Position numbers and translations under genes: made by a program | Part shown: positions 1 through 9,165 of the stretch, piece after piece | Position numbering within the stretch: the first letter of the stretch is position 1 | How the letters are laid out: the number at the start of each line of letters is the position of its first letter | The notes under the pieces: generated by a model | Databases searched by the model: none | Told to the model about the DNA's origin: nothing | What the model saw: only the letters and a program-made list of their open reading frames with translations | NCBI RefSeq assembly: GCF_023276375.1 | Contig: NZ_JALLPK010000001.1 | Span: 2,232,001-2,296,000, forward strand | DNA length: 64,000 nucleotides | From: Halocatena marina | Lineage (GTDB): Archaea; Halobacteriota; Halobacteria; Halobacteriales; Haloarculaceae | Direction of reading: 5' to 3'

Positions 1-525
1 ATCGATATTCTCATCAACAACGCCGGAATGGTCGATGCTCGTTCTCGGATGAAAGATTACGACGACGACATCTGGGATCGTGATATGTCCATCAACCTCA
101 CCGGAACGTACAATATCACCCGCGAGGTGTTTCCGGCGATGTGTGAGCGTGAGTGGGGTCGTATCATCAACATGTCCTCGATGGCCGGTTGGCAGGGCGG
201 TTTCGGACAAGCATCCTATGCGGCGACGAAGGCCGCGCTCATCGGCTTCGGGAAGACGCTCGCGCTCGAAGGTGCACAGAGTGGCGTTACGTGCAATATC
301 GTGACACCAAACATCGTCGTCGGCGCGCTTGCAGACCTTCCTGTCGAACAGCTTGAGCAGGTCGATGAGCATTTCGCTCGCATTGCAAAGGCAACGCCGA
401 TGAGACAGCTTGGCCGTGAAGAAGACGTTTCTAACCTCGTTGCGTTCCTCTGTAGCGAACAGGCAAGCTACATCACTGGTCAGGTCGTTGGCGTCACGGG
501 TGGCGTCGATCTATTCAGTTTCTGA
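1..525 (+). CDS. Short-chain dehydrogenase/reductase, FabG-like (5' partial)
   Basis: The reading frame is open from base 1, so the N-terminal part with the nucleotide-binding glycine motif lies outside the window. The visible part begins with the conserved NNAG segment (after IDILI), has the catalytic Ser in a MSSMAG stretch and the YxxxK catalytic pair as YAATK (Tyr codon 217-219). It ends with the typical SYITGQVVGVTGG C-terminal signature. This is a classical SDR of the 3-oxoacyl-ACP/acetoacetyl-CoA reductase type, expected to use NAD(P)H. The following SCP2-like and acyl-CoA dehydrogenase genes on the same strand suggest an acyl-CoA or lipid role. The exact substrate cannot be read from the sequence. 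Confidence 0.9.
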   Translation: MDILINNAGMVDARSRMKDYDDDIWDRDMSINLTGTYNITREVFPAMCEREWGRIINMSSMAGWQGGFGQASYAATKAALIGFGKTLALEGAQSGVTCNIVTPNIVVGALADLPVEQLEQVDEHFARIAKATPMRQLGREEDVSNLVAFLCSEQASYITGQVVGVTGGVDLFSF

Positions 526-686
526 TTATACCCAACCGTTCTCTCTGATTCGCTGGTCAACCAACGGCGAATACAGCCGAGAGAGACAGTCGTACATAAA
601 TTACCTCTGATACGCGGCAGTATTGTCAACATTAATGATAGTGAATATAGGATCGTCTGGTGGCCATCCGTCACGACAGAATCATC

Positions 687-1412
687 ATGAGTACCCAAGA
701 ATACACCATCGAGCAGTATTTTCCGACAGAGCCATGGCTAGAGACGTACGGACAGCGCTTAGACCAGAGTGATCGGTTATCCGATACCGGCTCTGGATGG
801 GGCGTCGGTTGGGAAGGCGGTATGGTGTTTCAGATTACGAACGTTCCACTCGGAGACCGCACCATCGCAGACCTTCCGGAAGAACTCGTCGACTCGGTCG
901 AAGCTTCACTCGATTCGCTGTCGGACGATGAGCTTGAAAGAATTATTTCGGCCGCTCCTGAGGACGTTCAGGCGGACATAACCGATCGATCGGGATCACT
1001 CCGAGAGCAGGCCTGTGTGGAGATCATGGAAACGTCACTCGACGAAAGTTCCGACCGCATGTGGTCCGAACTAGAAGCCGAGATTCCCGAACTGTTGTTG
1101 GAACTAATCGAGCAGACTGAGGAATATATCATCGACGGCTCAGTCGTCTACTCGTATCTTGATCTCCACGATGGAGGTTGTCAGAACGTGGATATTCTCA
1201 CGAGTCTTGACGAGCGCGAACACGGGTTCGTCATCTCCGGAGAGTACTCCCAGTGGAAGAAGCTTGTCAGCGGTGAAGCAAACGTCATCAACCAGATCAT
1301 GGGTGGCAAGATGGAAGTCGATGGGGATATGCAAAAGATCCTTCAGTACTCGGACGCTGCCGTCACGATGACGGAAGTTTCGGCGGAAACAGACGCCCGA
1401 TTCCTCTTCTAA
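687..1412 (+). CDS. SCP2-like lipid-binding domain protein (paralog A)
   Basis: An acidic protein of 241 residues. The C-terminal half looks like a sterol-carrier-protein-2 (SCP2) fold: a SGEYSQWKKLVSGE strand-helix unit followed by a GGKMEVDGDMQKILQY segment, which resembles the usual 'xGKLKxxGDxxxxL' part of SCP2 proteins. A related gene at 3618-4235 shares the GSGWGVG motif near residue 35 and the same C-terminal pattern, but this copy has about 45 extra residues in the middle. An in-frame GTG at 660 would add nine residues; ATG 687 was preferred because MSTQEY matches the start region of the paralog. SCP2 domains bind lipids or acyl-CoA. The ligand here is unknown. Confidence 0.75.
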   Translation: MSTQEYTIEQYFPTEPWLETYGQRLDQSDRLSDTGSGWGVGWEGGMVFQITNVPLGDRTIADLPEELVDSVEASLDSLSDDELERIISAAPEDVQADITDRSGSLREQACVEIMETSLDESSDRMWSELEAEIPELLLELIEQTEEYIIDGSVVYSYLDLHDGGCQNVDILTSLDEREHGFVISGEYSQWKKLVSGEANVINQIMGGKMEVDGDMQKILQYSDAAVTMTEVSAETDARFLF

Positions 1413-1539
1413 CGAACCGTTCTGCATCATTCAGCCGCATATAAACACCCTAGTATCCAATGAGATAGATCCATTCTCGTTTCCCTGGTACAGTGAGGTA
1501 CAACCGGCCCACAGACGCGGGTCGACAGAAACGAGACCA

Positions 1540-2112
1540 ATGACTGACGATGACCTCATTCAACGGATCGAAGAATCGTTCGAGAAAGACGACGCAGAGC
1601 TCGAATCGGAACTACCGGGGTTGCTCGACGACATCGACGGCCAATCCGACGACATCGTACGTGAGCACCCAGAGCTCATCTCACGAATCCTCGCTCGGAT
1701 GAGCGAGATGGACATCGCGTCGTTCGTCTCCGCGAATCCTGAGACGGCAGATCAGTTTCAAGAACTGCTCTGGTCAGGCGTGCGGGTTGTCGCCGAGCGT
1801 AACGACACCGTTCAACAGCAGATCACCGACGACATCACCGTCAATTTCGAAGCCGAGGACTGTCCGATGACGGGTCATCTCGAAGTGAACGCGACCGAAG
1901 AGACGATCAGTGGAGGCGCTGGACATCTCGATGAGCCTGACCTTGCTATCACTGGCCCGGCAAGCGTGCTCGTCGGACTCATCACCGGGAACGTCGACCC
2001 AATTCAGGGATTCATGCAACAGCAGTACCAGATGGACGGTCCCGTCCAGAAGGGAACTCGACTGGCACCGATCATGAACACACTCTCAGACGAGGCACAG
2101 GCGGCTCAGTGA
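1540..2112 (+). CDS. SCP2 sterol-carrier domain protein
   Basis: A 190-residue acidic protein. Residues from about 90 onward match the SCP2 layout: a strand with the phrase CPMTGHLEVN, then DLAITGPASVLVGLITGNVDPIQGFMQQQYQMDGPVQKG spread over residues 145-180. That is the characteristic 'low-affinity lipid slot' with a Gly-rich strand before the last helix. The N-terminal 80 residues are helical and Asp/Glu rich. The stop is one base before the acyl-CoA dehydrogenase start, so the two are almost certainly cotranscribed and may act on the same acyl or sterol-like ligand. Actual ligand and role are inferred only from the family. Confidence 0.8.
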   Translation: MTDDDLIQRIEESFEKDDAELESELPGLLDDIDGQSDDIVREHPELISRILARMSEMDIASFVSANPETADQFQELLWSGVRVVAERNDTVQQQITDDITVNFEAEDCPMTGHLEVNATEETISGGAGHLDEPDLAITGPASVLVGLITGNVDPIQGFMQQQYQMDGPVQKGTRLAPIMNTLSDEAQAAQ

Positions 2113-2113
2113 A

Positions 2114-3322
2114 ATGCGCTTGACCGACGAGCAGGAGGCGTTCCGGGCCGATCTCCGTGGGTACCTTCAGGAGAACGTTGATCCGGTTGTCGACGAATTA
2201 GACAGGAATGGGCCGATGGATCGAGAGACGCTGATGGGGTTCGTCTCCGACCTTCGAGAGCTGGGGATCGGATTCGATCCGGAGACAGCTCCGGAGTTCT
2301 TCGGTGACGTATGGAAGTTCATGCTCACCGCAGAGGAAGTCAGCTACGTCTGGCCCAGCTTGAACGTTGGACTGATGATGTCGTTCCCGTCGGTGTTCGT
2401 TCGGTTCGCTTCCGAGGAAACCCGTGAGGCGATGCTCCCGAAGCTCGAAGCCGGTGAGTGTCTTGGATCGCTTGCGGTGAGCGAACCGAGTGGGGGAAGC
2501 GACACTGCTCGGCCTCGCACGACCGCCCGCAAGGATGGCGATGAGTTCGTGATCGACGGCGAGAAGATCTGGGTCGGGAACGCTCACTACGCGGACGTGT
2601 GTCTCGTAGTCGCCCACGACGAGTCGACGGGGGCACAGGACATGTTCCTCGTCGATCGTGAGAACGCCTCCTTCGAGACCGAAGAGCTGGATAAGCTCGG
2701 CTGGAGAGGCGTCTCGAATGCACGAATCACGTTCGATTCAGTGCGTGTGCACGAGGATAATCGCCTCTCATCAATCTTCAGCAACGCGATCATGGACGGC
2801 TACGAGATGAACGAGATCGTTCCGTTCCCAGAGAGCGTCACGCAGTTGTTCTTCGAACAGAAGCCTCTCAATGCGACGTTCTCGTTCATGCGAACGGGCA
2901 TGTCGTTCATGGCTGTTGGCATTATGCAAGCTGCCGTCGACGAGGCGCTCGCGTATGCGACCGACCGCGAGACGTTTGGCAAACCGATTGCCCAACACCA
3001 ACTCATCCAAGAGAAACTCTACGATATGAAAGCAGGACTGGAGACGTCCCGCCAGCTCTCTCGACGCGCTGCTGAGCTGCTTGAAGAGGGTGATCCCGAG
3101 GCACGGCTCATGTCTTCGCTTGCAAAAGGATACACCGCCGAGACGAGCAAAGACGTAACCGACGATGCGATTCAGGTCTTCGGAGCCGAGGGGCTCAAGC
3201 CCGAAAACCGACTCGAACGCTACTACCGAGATGCGCGGGTCATGACGATTCCAGACGGAACCACTGAAATCCAGAAGCTCATCGTCGGCTCCGAACTCAC
3301 AGATATGAGTGCGTACACGTGA
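2114..3322 (+). CDS. Acyl-CoA dehydrogenase family protein
   Basis: 402 residues, the normal family length. The FAD-contact signature LAVSEPSGGSDTARP sits near residue 120. The IDGEKIWVGNA strand follows, then the second signature with ATDRETFGKPIAQHQ and the C-terminal DAIQVFGAEG and IPDGTTEIQ motifs. The family oxidises acyl-CoA thioesters to the 2-enoyl form, passing electrons through FAD to electron-transfer flavoprotein. The usual 'YEGT' catalytic base segment reads IPDGT here, so the Glu is an Asp; other subfamilies place the base elsewhere, so activity is not excluded. It follows the SCP2 gene with a one-base gap, which points to one transcript and shared substrate handling. Confidence 0.93.
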   Translation: MRLTDEQEAFRADLRGYLQENVDPVVDELDRNGPMDRETLMGFVSDLRELGIGFDPETAPEFFGDVWKFMLTAEEVSYVWPSLNVGLMMSFPSVFVRFASEETREAMLPKLEAGECLGSLAVSEPSGGSDTARPRTTARKDGDEFVIDGEKIWVGNAHYADVCLVVAHDESTGAQDMFLVDRENASFETEELDKLGWRGVSNARITFDSVRVHEDNRLSSIFSNAIMDGYEMNEIVPFPESVTQLFFEQKPLNATFSFMRTGMSFMAVGIMQAAVDEALAYATDRETFGKPIAQHQLIQEKLYDMKAGLETSRQLSRRAAELLEEGDPEARLMSSLAKGYTAETSKDVTDDAIQVFGAEGLKPENRLERYYRDARVMTIPDGTTEIQKLIVGSELTDMSAYT

Positions 3323-3617
3323 GAGTGTGTAGCGGCCAGCGAATAGACTGCCAGGAATGGGCGTAACGAACGCCCATCGATCATCGAGTGATCACGATTT
3401 TCTGGATGTCAACCACAGCCATGCGATTGTGATTAATTCACTCGATTGAGCCATGGCTGGTCTGTCCAACGAAATCACCGATCAACGTCACATACATGTC
3501 ATTAGATAATGTGCATCAGATGCCTCTATCGTGAACCGATTATTGGCAGTGAATATTAATTTCTATACATAAACATTTTCTCATCCAACACGTAATACTC
3601 ATCTATTTGTTCTGTCT

Positions 3618-4235
3618 GTGTCTACCCGGTGTGATAGAACGGTGTTATATCCGACAGAACAATGGTTAGAAAAATATAAGCAGCGGCTGAATGAGAATGA
3701 GCAACTCGACGATGCTGGATCGGGGTGGGGTGTTGGCTTCGATGGTGCGTTTCTCTTCGTCATTACAGATATTCCACTCGGAGAGACAACGATCGGTGAG
3801 TTACCCGAAGCGGCGCTCGAAGGCGTTCCGAAGTACCTCCACGACAAGTTAGCAGAGATTCCACTCGATCAAGCAGCGACGCTCATTAGCGAGGACATCC
3901 GACAACATCTCCCGGATCAAAGTCGTGAACTCCTCCGGCAGGTCGATGAATACATCGTCGACAGTACAGTGTACGCGTTCATCGGGCTGAAAGACGGTGG
4001 ATGTACCGAAGTCGACATTCTCAGTGGACCTGATGATCGGGAGACCGGCTTCATTCTCCGTGGTTCATACGAAACGTGGCAGGAAATCGTCGATGGAGAA
4101 CAGGATCCCATCCCAGCCGTGATGAGTGGTGATCTCAAGGTCGATGGAGACATGCAGCGGGTGCTCCAGTACGCGACTGCGACACAGCTCCTCGGAGACG
4201 TCGCAAGCGGGATCGAGACCACTCACCTGTTTTGA
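3618..4235 (+). CDS. SCP2-like lipid-binding domain protein (paralog B)
   Basis: A 205-residue shorter relative of the protein at 687-1412. Shared features are a PTE-WLE-Y start region, the DAGSGWGVG motif near residue 33, a PLGETTI strand, the YxxxxxLKDGGC segment, and the SCP2-type end VMSGDLKVDGDMQRVLQY. The start is a GTG, chosen because alignment to the paralog begins there and no ATG lies nearby. About 295 AT-rich bases separate it from the acyl-CoA dehydrogenase gene, so it probably has its own promoter. The pair likely arose by duplication and both probably bind a hydrophobic or CoA-linked ligand. Confidence 0.75.
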   Translation: MSTRCDRTVLYPTEQWLEKYKQRLNENEQLDDAGSGWGVGFDGAFLFVITDIPLGETTIGELPEAALEGVPKYLHDKLAEIPLDQAATLISEDIRQHLPDQSRELLRQVDEYIVDSTVYAFIGLKDGGCTEVDILSGPDDRETGFILRGSYETWQEIVDGEQDPIPAVMSGDLKVDGDMQRVLQYATATQLLGDVASGIETTHLF

Positions 4236-4385
4236 ACGATGCTCGCTCAGGAACTGTTTGGTGTCGAGCGAGCGAAATGAAGTTTTCAAAATAACCTGAT
4301 GGGGCGTCGAACGTTTTCGTCCTAACGATTCGCACACGGAAATTGTATGACCCCGGTATATCATCGTTGCATTCATACGTCAGCT

Positions 4386-4979
4386 ATGGATGTGGATCTA
4401 CTCTCGCTGCTCGATGAGTTGCGCGCGATGGCACAGACCGGTCTCGCATACACCGACGATCCATACGACAGAGAGCGATACAATCGCTTGTTGGAGTTGG
4501 TCGAGATGTACTACGGGGAGACACTCAATCTTCCGGAGAGTGAGGTTCGAACACGACTCGCGGCAGAGCTCGGATACGTTACGCCAAAAGTCGGGGCGTC
4601 GGCTGCCATCTTCGATAGCGACGGTCGCCAACTGTTGATGAAACGGCCGGACAGCGGAACGTGGTGTTTCCCCGGTGGATACGTGGATGTGACCGAATCA
4701 CCGGCCGAAGCCGCAGTCCGAGAGGCAAAAGAAGAGACTGGATTGGACGTTGAAATCGCCGATCTCATCGATCACTATTACACGCCTCCCGATGGTCTCT
4801 ACGGACCACACGGTGCTGTCGCCGTGGTCTATCTGTGTGATGTTGTGGGAGGTGAGCTACGCCTCTCAGAAGGGGAGGCGTTGCAATTCTGGTCGATCGG
4901 AGACGTACCGGCGTGGTTTCGAGATCACGGTGAGGTTGCAATCGATGCACGAACAGCGTGGAACGAGCACACAGCGTGA
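4386..4979 (+). CDS. Nudix hydrolase with N-terminal Nudix_hydro_N domain
   Basis: 197 residues from ATG 4386. Residues 1-65 form the helical N-terminal domain seen in a group of Nudix hydrolases (phrases LLDELRAMAQTGLAYTDDP and RYNRLLELV). The Nudix box lies at about residues 97-120: GGYVDVTESPAEAAV, then REAKEETGL, with the REUxEE core that binds Mg2+. The enzyme should cleave a nucleoside diphosphate linked to another group. Family members with this N-terminal domain act on substrates such as ADP-ribose or CDP-choline; which applies here is not visible. A further upstream ATG at 4347 would add 13 unconserved residues and was not used. Confidence 0.88.
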   Translation: MDVDLLSLLDELRAMAQTGLAYTDDPYDRERYNRLLELVEMYYGETLNLPESEVRTRLAAELGYVTPKVGASAAIFDSDGRQLLMKRPDSGTWCFPGGYVDVTESPAEAAVREAKEETGLDVEIADLIDHYYTPPDGLYGPHGAVAVVYLCDVVGGELRLSEGEALQFWSIGDVPAWFRDHGEVAIDARTAWNEHTA

Positions 4980-5073
4980 GCCAGAACCCAGATACTGGGA
5001 GTCATAAAGATTCTCGTGTGGTCACCAATCCCAGCAGAAGGAAATCTTGGGAGAACCTGATGAGATTTATCGA

Positions 5074-5751
5074 TCAGGCGCGTCGACCGTGGCGATCGAC
5101 AACGCGTTCCATCACGCTCCCCTCGGCTTTCTGGAGTAAATTCGAAGCGGTCGATGGAGCACAATCCAATCTGTTTGCGACATCTGCAACGGTGGCTTCC
5201 CGCGGGACATCGTAGAAGCCGAGATCAGCAGCCACTGTGACGGCCTCCAGTTGGCGGTCAGTCAGATCACCAGCGACCGTACTGTGGCGACGATCGTACT
5301 CGCCGATCGCGTTGACAGTGGTGTCGATCTCTTCGGGGAGTTCCTCGAGCATTTGTCGAATGTTTTCGCCCGTGCCGACGATGGTCATGTAGAAATCGCC
5401 CGCGTCGTCGTAGACAATCGGCGGGACGACGAGTAAGTCGAGTGCTATGAATGCGCGGCGCCACTCGATGTCTTCGTCTCGCGTTTCTTGGCAGACGTAC
5501 GTGTAAAACGATTGTTCATCAATCGGTGTCAGATCGTACCATCTGATCGATTCGACTGCGTTGAGTTTTGCTTCGTATCGCTCACGCTCGGCTTCGACGT
5601 AGAACAGTTCGTATTCGAGATCGAGATCACGCCCGATTACGTTCCACGCGTGCAGCTCTTCGTAGTAGACAGCATCTGACTCGCGAGCGAACCGCTGCAT
5701 CGGATGCATCATCCATCTCGGTTGTCGAAAACGCGCATCGAGATACTTCAT
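5074..5751 (-). CDS. Bat-type helix-turn-helix transcriptional regulator
   Basis: 225 residues from ATG 5751. The C-terminal 60 residues are the HTH_10 DNA-binding domain of the bacterioopsin-activator family: LTDRQLEAVTVAADLGFYDV, then REATVADVANRLDCAPSTASNLLQKAE. The rest, about 150 residues, is the variable sensing region found in these haloarchaeal regulators and has no recognisable PAS or GAF motif. Such proteins are cytoplasmic activators or repressors of single operons. The gene stands alone, convergent with the Nudix gene and divergent from the methyltransferase gene at 5894, which is a possible target. An ATG at 5775 would add eight residues upstream. Confidence 0.88.
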   Translation of the reverse strand: MKYLDARFRQPRWMMHPMQRFARESDAVYYEELHAWNVIGRDLDLEYELFYVEAERERYEAKLNAVESIRWYDLTPIDEQSFYTYVCQETRDEDIEWRRAFIALDLLVVPPIVYDDAGDFYMTIVGTGENIRQMLEELPEEIDTTVNAIGEYDRRHSTVAGDLTDRQLEAVTVAADLGFYDVPREATVADVANRLDCAPSTASNLLQKAEGSVMERVVDRHGRRA

Positions 5752-5893
5752 GTCGCGTTGTATGGTATGTTGCATATAAATCGGCTAGTACTGACGTGAT
5801 AATCGACAGGTTTCGGCGCGAGCAACGGCATCATGTACTGATGCACAGCAACAATTCATCTCCATCTACTAACTCAGTAGAGGTGACCGGTAC

Positions 5894-6508
5894 GTGACAT
5901 CGACATTGGCGTGGGCGATCTTCGTGATTGGTGCCGTCGCGGGGACGCTCAATACGATCGGTGTCGTGGCCAGCGCCCTCGGTTGGTATGAGTACTACCC
6001 ACCCGGTGAGAAGGGATGGAAGTTTTACAGCTTGTGGGGTCTCTCGCACGTTTTGAATGTCAGTCTCCTCGCGCTCGCGTATCTTGAGTGGGGGACGCTC
6101 GGATTGCCGGGCTGGACGTTTTCGACTGGTCTCGTGCTCTTCATATTCGGCTACGCCATCGCTATCGCCGCCGGACACGACCTCGGATTCCATGAGACCA
6201 CGGGGAGAGCCGGGGAGTTACGAACTGGAGGCTGGTATCGTTTCTCTCGAAATCCACAGTACGTCGGATATATTCTGGCAACAGTCGGTTACATTCTGTG
6301 GACTGATGCGGTGCTCGTTGTACCGTTGGCTGGTATCTACTTGCTGTGGTGGTTCGTGTTCCCGTTCGCCGAGGAACCATGGCTACGCGAGCAGTATGGC
6401 GAGCCGTACGAGCAGTACGCCCAGCGTATCCCTCGCTACATCGGTAGCGAGACAGTGCGAGCACTCGGCAAGCGAGGTGATGACGCCCAACAGCAGACAC
6501 AAGGATAG
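5894..6508 (+). CDS. Membrane methyltransferase, isoprenylcysteine/phospholipid methyltransferase family
   Basis: 204 residues with about five membrane segments. The C-terminal part carries the ICMT/PEMT-type signature: TGGWYRFSRNPQYVGYI (residues about 115-132), then EEPWLREQYGEPYEQYAQRIPRYIG near the end, where the Glu residues and the RxPQY pattern contribute to S-adenosylmethionine binding in this superfamily. The start is GTG 5894. The reaction is probably methylation of a lipid or prenylated group at the cytoplasmic membrane face. The exact acceptor is unknown. The gene is divergent from the Bat-type regulator, 142 bases apart. Confidence 0.82.
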   Translation: MTSTLAWAIFVIGAVAGTLNTIGVVASALGWYEYYPPGEKGWKFYSLWGLSHVLNVSLLALAYLEWGTLGLPGWTFSTGLVLFIFGYAIAIAAGHDLGFHETTGRAGELRTGGWYRFSRNPQYVGYILATVGYILWTDAVLVVPLAGIYLLWWFVFPFAEEPWLREQYGEPYEQYAQRIPRYIGSETVRALGKRGDDAQQQTQG

Positions 6509-6597
6509 ATCGTGCTGGTGACTCGCCCGAGCAACGTATCCGGTGTGAGTCGTCCATTCCTCAACCTTTAACAGCCAGCCCGTAGTTGGTACGCAGT

Positions 6598-6605
6598 GAG
6601 GTGAT
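6598..6605 (+). promoter_or_regulatory. Strong ribosome binding site of sod
   Basis: GAGGTGAT, complementary to the 3' end of haloarchaeal 16S rRNA, ends five bases before the ATG at 6611. It fixes the start of superoxide dismutase and implies a leadered mRNA. Most other genes here lack so good a site. Confidence 0.75.
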
Positions 6606-6610
6606 ATACG

Positions 6611-7222
6611 ATGGCTGAACACTCTAATCCCGAACTGCCACCGCTCCCGTATGACTACGACGCTCTTGAGCCGCATATCTCCGAACAAGTGCTCACATGG
6701 CACCACGACACCCACCATCAGGGGTATGTAAATGGTCTCGAAAGCGCCGAGGAAACGCTTGCAGAGAACCGTGCGAGTGGTGACTTCGGTACAACCGGAG
6801 GCGCACTCTCTAACGTTACCCACAACGGCTGTGGTCATTATCTCCACACGTTGTTCTGGGAGAACATGTCCCCGAACGGCGGCGGCGAGCCGGATGGTGA
6901 ACTCGCTGCGCGCATCGAGGAGGACTTTGGCTCCTACGAAGGTTGGAAAGGCGAGTTCGAGGCCGCTGCGAGTGCCGCGGGCGGCTGGGCGCTTCTGGTC
7001 TACGATCCCGTCGCAAAGCAACTTCGCAACGTTGCCGTCGACAAGCACGACCAAGGTGCGTTGTGGGGCGCACACCCCATTCTCGCGCTCGATGTCTGGG
7101 AACACTCCTACTACTACGACTACGGACCGGACCGTGGTTCGTTCATTGACGCCTTCTTCGAAGTCGTCGACTGGGACAACACCGCAGAAGAGTACGAGAC
7201 GGTTGTCTCGACCTTCGAATAA
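6611..7222 (+). CDS. sod: Superoxide dismutase (Mn/Fe family)
   Basis: 203 residues, standard length. Metal ligands are visible: the first His in LEPHISEQ (residues about 22-29), the HHDTHHQGYVN helix, a second His in HNGCGHYLHTLFW, and the Asp/His pair in the LDVWEHSYYYDYGPDR signature near residue 165. The enzyme dismutates superoxide in the cytoplasm, and haloarchaeal members are usually Mn-dependent. A near-perfect ribosome binding site precedes the start. It is a single gene with no obvious operon partner. Confidence 0.97.
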   Translation: MAEHSNPELPPLPYDYDALEPHISEQVLTWHHDTHHQGYVNGLESAEETLAENRASGDFGTTGGALSNVTHNGCGHYLHTLFWENMSPNGGGEPDGELAARIEEDFGSYEGWKGEFEAAASAAGGWALLVYDPVAKQLRNVAVDKHDQGALWGAHPILALDVWEHSYYYDYGPDRGSFIDAFFEVVDWDNTAEEYETVVSTFE

Positions 7223-7460
7223 GCGCGTTACAGACGGGGTCGTCAATCTTCGATTTCTTTTGGGCAGCTGAAGAGAATCAGTGTGACACTGTTGGACTCT
7301 ATTCTCGGGAGAGACTGATAGCATTGATACAACGGCTTCGTATCAGAAGGTATAGATTTCGATCGGTTATGCGCACAGACAAATCGGCTCCGATCGATGG
7401 CTACGTCAGATCGACGACGGAATCCTACAATTTTAGTCGTGGGAGAGTGTCAAGACCGCT

Positions 7461-7724
7461 ATGCCACGTTCGAAAGATGCGTTCGAGCACGTTCGTCCTC
7501 TCGATTTTAAAGCGCCCGAGGACGTGCTTGACGCCGATATGATGTACACCACGTACGAGATCGCACGGCTGTTACAGGGACTTGATCCAGAGCGAGACCT
7601 CGATGCCGAAACGGAGGCCGTTCTCTTAGATTGGGCTATTCCGTGGATAATGGTCAACGCTGAATCGTTCGTGTTCGCCAAGCCAACAGCCGACGACGAA
7701 CCGGGGTACTACGGGTTGGCGTAA
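7461..7724 (+). CDS. Conserved small haloarchaeal protein upstream of P-loop ATPase
   Basis: 87 residues, no membrane segment or signal. The sequence is mostly helical with a conserved-looking middle (MMYTTYEIARLLQGLDPE) and a hydrophobic C-terminal third (LLDWAIPWIMVNAESFVFA). I do not recognise an assigned function. The TAA stop overlaps the ATG of the next gene by one base (TAATG), so translation is coupled and the product probably works with the ATPase encoded there. Confidence 0.75.
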   Translation: MPRSKDAFEHVRPLDFKAPEDVLDADMMYTTYEIARLLQGLDPERDLDAETEAVLLDWAIPWIMVNAESFVFAKPTADDEPGYYGLA

Positions 7725-8545
7725 TGAATCTGCTCGTCGCCAGCAACGCGCGGGTTGATGGTGGAAAGACGACGTTTTCAGTCGGACTGCTCGATTACAT
7801 CAGTGGCACTGGATTCAAGCCACGTGCTGGCAACGACTACTGGTTCGACCACGACGACTACCGGGATGCCATCGAACGAGGTCGTCTCTACGGGAAAGAC
7901 GCTCGACGGCTCGCTGCAGCGAGTACGACCCGTCTTACGCCTGAAGATCTCAATCCGATTCACCGGCTCTGGCGACCTGCTCCCGGTTCTAAAAAAGGAC
8001 TCCTCGACCGTTCAGACCGCGAGTTTGTCGTTGACCGGGTTGGAACAGGCGAAGCTGAAACACCAACGTACGTTGTGAACGGAACCGTCGAGCTTCCGGA
8101 GTCGGTTCAAACGGGGCTTTCGCTCGCGTCTGCGATTACGGTCGAGTCACTCACCGAGTTTAATGATGTGATGAAGCGCGTTCATATGCGCGCACTAGAG
8201 CAGATTAGTGAGCGAATTGAATCGGCCGACCGCGCTGTGATCGAATCGTACGGGGACATTGCCCGACCGCTCACAGGACTCACAACCGATGCCGTCGCAG
8301 TCGTCGAGCCGAGACGGGCGCGGATCTATGACGGCGAACGGTATGCGAATGCGTGTGAGGTTGCGAGTGGGAGTGCCCGCGAGGGGCGACTCGAAACCCG
8401 CGTCGATCGAGTACTCGGTCTTATCGAGCCACGAGCAACCGTTGAACTCCCAGCGCTCGAAAGCGAGACACGGACGAAACCAGAGCGAATAGCGGATACG
8501 TATGCCCCAGCGTACGAAGCGTTGGTGACAACAGCGCTCGGTTGA
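7724..8545 (+). CDS. P-loop ATPase/GTPase of the MinD/dethiobiotin-synthetase type
   Basis: 273 residues. It starts with a strand and a deviant Walker A: LLVASNARVDGGKTTFSVGLLD (Lys-Thr-Thr near residue 15), as in the MinD/Mrp/BioD group, where substrates are bound beside ATP. Aromatic and acidic residues follow in FKPRAGNDYWFDHDDYRDA. There is no membrane segment. These haloarchaeal proteins are annotated as ATPases of unknown role. A CobQ/BioD-like ligase is possible because the FKPRAGND stretch resembles the 'KPV' switch of BioD. The one-base overlap with the upstream small gene indicates a two-gene operon. Confidence 0.75.
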   Translation: MNLLVASNARVDGGKTTFSVGLLDYISGTGFKPRAGNDYWFDHDDYRDAIERGRLYGKDARRLAAASTTRLTPEDLNPIHRLWRPAPGSKKGLLDRSDREFVVDRVGTGEAETPTYVVNGTVELPESVQTGLSLASAITVESLTEFNDVMKRVHMRALEQISERIESADRAVIESYGDIARPLTGLTTDAVAVVEPRRARIYDGERYANACEVASGSAREGRLETRVDRVLGLIEPRATVELPALESETRTKPERIADTYAPAYEALVTTALG

Positions 8546-8586
8546 ACACTGAACCCAACCCTGCCGAACGAAACCGATGGATCGGC

Positions 8587-9165
8587 TCAGTAGATCTGTG
8601 CTGCCTGTTTCGCGCGTTCGATATCACGATACGGTTCTGTCGTCACGCTTGGTCCGTGGCCAGTGTGCATCTCGCTCAGGGTTTTATCAGCTGTATCGAG
8701 CACTCGTTCGATACTTTGAATGAGCTGCTCTCGGTTGCCTTCGTCCAGATCTGTCCGTCCGAAGCTCCCGTTAGCGAAGATGAGATCGCCAGCAAACAGG
8801 ACTCCCGGTCCAGAAGCGTGAAAACAGAGATGATCGTCCTTGTGTCCCGGTGTATGGAGTGCAGTATATGTGTGATCGCCCAATGAGAGGCGTTCACCAT
8901 CGGAAATAGCGTTGTCAACGCCTGTCTGGGCGGTATCGAAGCCCCACGCCTCGACACTGAACGCGTCTTTCACACTGGAGAGGTTTCCCACATGATCAGG
9001 GTGGGTATGCGTGAGAACGACTGCATCGATATCGTCGACGTGCTCTCGGATCCGACTTGGAGCGTCGAAATCATTCCCAGGATCGACGACGACAGTCCGG
9101 TCGCCGGTCACGAGAAACGCATTGCTCGTAAATCCCTGAACACCCCGTGCGAGATTGGTGATCAT
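8587..9165 (-). CDS. Metallo-beta-lactamase fold hydrolase
   Basis: 192 residues. The metal-binding motif HTHPDHVG is at about residues 53-60. Further ligands are the His in LHTPGHKDDH, the Asp in LFAGDLIFA and the His in MHTGHGPSV. The short length and the order of motifs match glyoxalase II-like or general MBL-fold hydrolases of archaea, which bind two Zn or Fe ions and cleave thioesters, phosphodiesters or similar bonds. The substrate cannot be fixed. It is convergent with the ATPase gene and 40 bases from it. Confidence 0.9.
   Translation of the reverse strand: MITNLARGVQGFTSNAFLVTGDRTVVVDPGNDFDAPSRIREHVDDIDAVVLTHTHPDHVGNLSSVKDAFSVEAWGFDTAQTGVDNAISDGERLSLGDHTYTALHTPGHKDDHLCFHASGPGVLFAGDLIFANGSFGRTDLDEGNREQLIQSIERVLDTADKTLSEMHTGHGPSVTTEPYRDIERAKQAAQIY

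Noticed and set aside
6383-7324. Minus-strand open frame of 313 codons
   Set aside because: Lies over the methyltransferase end and sod; no family resemblance.
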